DNA of 64,000 bases from NCBI RefSeq assembly GCF_019061145.1, contig NZ_JAHQZS010000001.1, positions 620,001 to 684,000 of the forward strand, in the 5' to 3' direction. Of the stretch, positions 62,149-64,000 are shown piece by piece (within the stretch, counting starts at the first letter, position 1; each line of letters begins with the position of its first letter). The stretch is from Anianabacter salinae (GTDB lineage: Bacteria; Pseudomonadota; Alphaproteobacteria; Rhodobacterales; Rhodobacteraceae). The notes under the pieces are model-generated. The model had not been told where the DNA came from, ran no database searches, and saw nothing but the letters and a program-made list of their open reading frames with translations. A program made the translations under genes and the position numbers.

Positions 62149-62186
62149 AACTTGCGACGCGGGACGGCTCGCGCTCCGCCGGGGGG

Positions 62187-63194
62187 TCAGCCGCCGGTGT
62201 GGCTCATGTGGCGCGAGACCTGGCCGTCGGCGCGCTGGCGGGAATAGTCAAAGTCATGACCCTTGGGCTTGCGGAAGATTGCCTGCCGGATCGCCTGTTC
62301 CAGCGGCGCGTTGTCGCCCGGGTGGTTGCGCAGCGGCGCGCGCAGGTCGGCGTTGTCCTCTTGCCCGAGGCACATGAACAACTCGCCGGTGCAGGTGACG
62401 CGGACCCGGTTGCAGCTTTCGCAGAAGTTATGGGTCAGCGGCGTGATGAAGCCGATCTTCTGCCCCGTCTCTTCGATGCGGACATAACGGGCGGGGCCGC
62501 CTGTGCGTTCGGGCAAATCGGTGAGGGTATAGCGCGCGGCGAGGTCGGCGCGCAGATCGCTCAGCGCCCAGTACTGGCCGATGCGGTCCTCGTTGCCGAG
62601 ATCGCCCATCGGCATCACCTCGATGAAGGTCAGGTCGATGTCGCGGGACGCGCACCATTCGGCCAGCGTGAACAATTCGTCCTCGTTGAAGCCCTTGAGC
62701 GCGACGGCGTTGATCTTGACGCGCAGTCCCGCCGCTTGCGCCGCGTCAATGCCGCGCAGAACCTGCGGCAGGCGGCCCCAACGGGTGACGCGGGCGAACT
62801 TGTCCTCGTCCAGCGTGTCGAGCGAGACGTTCACGCGGCGCACGCCTGCCGCGTAGAGGTCTGCCGCGAAGCGTTCGAGTTGCGAGCCGTTGGTGGTGAT
62901 CGTCAGCTCTTTCAGCGCGCCTGTCTCGAGGTGGCGCGACATCGACCGGAAGAAGGTGAGGATGTCGCGGCGCACCAGCGGCTCGCCGCCGGTGATGCGC
63001 AGCTTCTCGACGCCAAGGCCGACGAAGGTCGAGCACAGCCGGTCCAGTTCCTCGAGCGACAGCAGGTCCTTCTTGGGCAGGAAGGTCATGTTTTCCGACA
63101 TGCAGTAGACGCAGCGAAAGTCGCAGCGGTCGGTGACCGAGACGCGAAGGTAGGTGATCGGGCGCTGGAACGGGTCGATGAGCTGCACTGTCAT
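62187..63194 (-). CDS. moaA: GTP 3',8-cyclase (molybdenum cofactor biosynthesis)
   Basis: Radical SAM enzyme of 335 residues that makes the first intermediate of molybdopterin synthesis from GTP. The radical SAM cluster is C24-x3-C28-x2-C31 (CDFRCVYC); the second 4Fe-4S cluster that holds GTP is C258-x2-C261-x13-C275. The C-terminal Gly-Gly required for activity is present (SHTGG). ITGGEPLVR marks the SAM-binding strand. The ATG at 63194 (MTVQLIDPF) gives the normal length; a frame to 63587 is spurious. Shine-Dalgarno is weak. The cofactor is needed by the molybdoenzyme at 16898, although the genes are distant. Confidence 0.96.
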   Translation of the reverse strand: MTVQLIDPFQRPITYLRVSVTDRCDFRCVYCMSENMTFLPKKDLLSLEELDRLCSTFVGLGVEKLRITGGEPLVRRDILTFFRSMSRHLETGALKELTITTNGSQLERFAADLYAAGVRRVNVSLDTLDEDKFARVTRWGRLPQVLRGIDAAQAAGLRVKINAVALKGFNEDELFTLAEWCASRDIDLTFIEVMPMGDLGNEDRIGQYWALSDLRADLAARYTLTDLPERTGGPARYVRIEETGQKIGFITPLTHNFCESCNRVRVTCTGELFMCLGQEDNADLRAPLRNHPGDNAPLEQAIRQAIFRKPKGHDFDYSRQRADGQVSRHMSHTGG

Positions 63195-63279
63195 GAAGGG
63201 AATGTATGGGGTCGCGGAAATCCCCGCAAGGCGCGTCCTGTCGTTGATCACGGGCGCGAATGGTCGTAGCGTCGCGAAC

Positions 63280-63735
63280 ATGAAACATGTCCTGTTCGTC
63301 GCCCTCGCTTGCCTTGTGATCTCGGGATGCAGCCGCATCGGCGGGATGTTCGACCGCGATGATCCGGCGCCCGCGCCCGTTGCGGCGCCGGTGCCGGCCC
63401 CGGTTGACCCTGTGGCAGAACCGGGGACCGCTGAGACTGCGGAGGGCGCAGATGCCGTCGCCGCGGCGCCCGCGCCAGCGGCGAACGGGCTTCTGGGCAC
63501 CACTGTCGCCTCGCTTGGCAATCCTGCGGACAGCGGGCTTTGGATGTCCACGCCGCTTGTGGCGCAGGTCCAGCCCGGGCGGATCACCTATCCGGCCAGC
63601 GGCGTCACCGTCGCGGTGGAACTGCGCCCCTCGGGCGGGGCCGCCGGATCGGGCAGCCAGGTGTCGCTGCAGGCGCTTCAGGCGCTGAAGGCGCCGATCA
63701 CCGGCTTGCCGCAGCTTGAGGTCTACGCGCCCTGA
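63280..63735 (+). CDS. Hypothetical lipoprotein with proline/alanine-rich linker
   Basis: Protein of 151 residues with a lipoprotein signal peptide: [17 protein letters not shown], lipobox VISGC, Cys17. A low-complexity Pro/Ala/Glu linker follows (about 28-75), then a small domain with [36 protein letters not shown] and [15 protein letters not shown]. It is likely anchored to the outer membrane. It resembles many Rhodobacteraceae proteins annotated only as hypothetical. The ATG at 63280 is chosen because it begins the signal sequence. Its stop overlaps the probable CTG start of the next gene. Confidence 0.8.
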   Translation: MKHVLFVALACLVISGCSRIGGMFDRDDPAPAPVAAPVPAPVDPVAEPGTAETAEGADAVAAAPAPAANGLLGTTVASLGNPADSGLWMSTPLVAQVQPGRITYPASGVTVAVELRPSGGAAGSGSQVSLQALQALKAPITGLPQLEVYAP

Positions 63736-64000
63736 CCCAGCCGCGGGCGATCCTTCCAGGCGGCGCAAGCATCGAGGAGATCGACGCCGCGTTTCGCTGG
63801 CCTGTCCCCGACCGCTACAACATTGCCGAGCGCTGCTGCGACAGCTGGGCCGCCGCCGATCCGGGACGCACCGCGATCATTCATGTGACTGAGGACGGCG
63901 CGCGCGATGTCTGGAGCTACGGGCGGCTCAAGGACGCATCGGACGGGCTGGCGGCGTCGCTGCGCGCGCGCGGCGTGGTGCGGGGTGACAGGGTGGCCGT
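63732..64000 (+). CDS. AMP-binding acyl-CoA synthetase (partial, N-terminus)
   Basis: N-terminal 89 codons of an adenylate-forming enzyme; the gene runs off the right edge. The segment FRWPVPDRYNIAERCCDSWAAADPGRTAII and WSYGRLKDASDGLAASLRARGV, read in pieces, is typical of acyl-CoA/acetyl-CoA synthetases of the medium-chain (ACSM-like) branch. In frame there is no ATG, GTG or TTG between the upstream stop at 63717 and the conserved start of the domain; CTG at 63732 follows GAGG at good spacing and overlaps the lipoprotein stop as CTGA, so a CTG start is proposed. Substrate unknown. Confidence 0.75.
   Translation, partial: MTQPRAILPGGASIEEIDAAFRWPVPDRYNIAERCCDSWAAADPGRTAIIHVTEDGARDVWSYGRLKDASDGLAASLRARGVVRGDRVA

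Noticed and set aside
62187-63587. 466-residue version of MoaA
   Set aside because: The extension is antisense to the lipoprotein gene and MoaA proteins start near MTVQLIDPF.

Overview
The window reads as chromosomal DNA of a high-GC alphaproteobacterium of the Rhodobacteraceae (Roseobacter/Rhodobacter relatives). The grounds are the family-typical gene set (DUF3572, DUF3422, DUF983, DUF2061, a PutA without a DNA-binding domain paired with an Lrp-type regulator, a MetG with FSTS in place of KMSKS), strong G/C preference at third codon positions, and palindromic GAGTATTT/AAATACTC repeats between genes. This is inferred from gene content and composition, not from a database search.

Layout. 1-9547 (minus strand): beta-oxidation block with a truncated FadB-type enzyme, thiolase, glutathione transferase, two acyl-CoA dehydrogenases, a small conserved ORF, two paralogous MerR regulators, and a putative 10-TM manganese/heavy-metal exporter with a dyad at its promoter. 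9658-11926: two PaaI thioesterases and a MATE exporter, translationally coupled. 11947-24626: valS, Lrp regulator/decarboxylase pair, an orphan CoxL-type molybdoenzyme overlapping a DUF2235 hydrolase, GNAT and thioesterase genes, metF facing metR, and an MFS carrier. 24653-33957: glutaminase fused to STAS and cyclic-nucleotide domains, inositol monophosphatase, rhomboid protease, putA/putR, a phosphatase-like protein without its metal ligands, and a TPR protein.

34011-35037 is the most unusual part. A tRNA-Leu(UAA) gene is cut in its anticodon loop by an AT-rich 943-bp insert flanked by an 11-bp direct repeat. The insert carries a complete, different tRNA-Leu(UAA) and, 12 bases after its CCA, one 170-codon ORF with an R-x4-H motif of the kind found in HEPN RNases. 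No integrase is present.

35059-50000: SGNH acyltransferase, metG, serine hydrolase, then an amino-acid/peptide module (M20 amidohydrolase, FAD amine oxidoreductase, argE) divergent from a five-gene dipeptide-type ABC transporter with a terminator-like hairpin after the binding-protein gene. 50196-58074: YeeE/YedE sulfur-compound carrier behind an operator-like dyad, DUF3422, DUF3572, a PleD-like diguanylate cyclase, an EF-hand/ECF-sigma/metal-resistance group, DUF983, NUDIX and DUF2061. 58183-64000: XRE regulator, BNR-repeat protein, aldo/keto reductase, an ImuA-like SOS gene, moaA, a lipoprotein and the start of an acyl-CoA synthetase.

A structured repeat (about 130 bp, nested stems, one compensatory base-pair change between copies) lies at the 3' ends of the M20 gene and of the ImuA-like gene; in the second case it supplies the last codons of the protein. 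No CRISPR array, rRNA, transposase or integrase gene was found.
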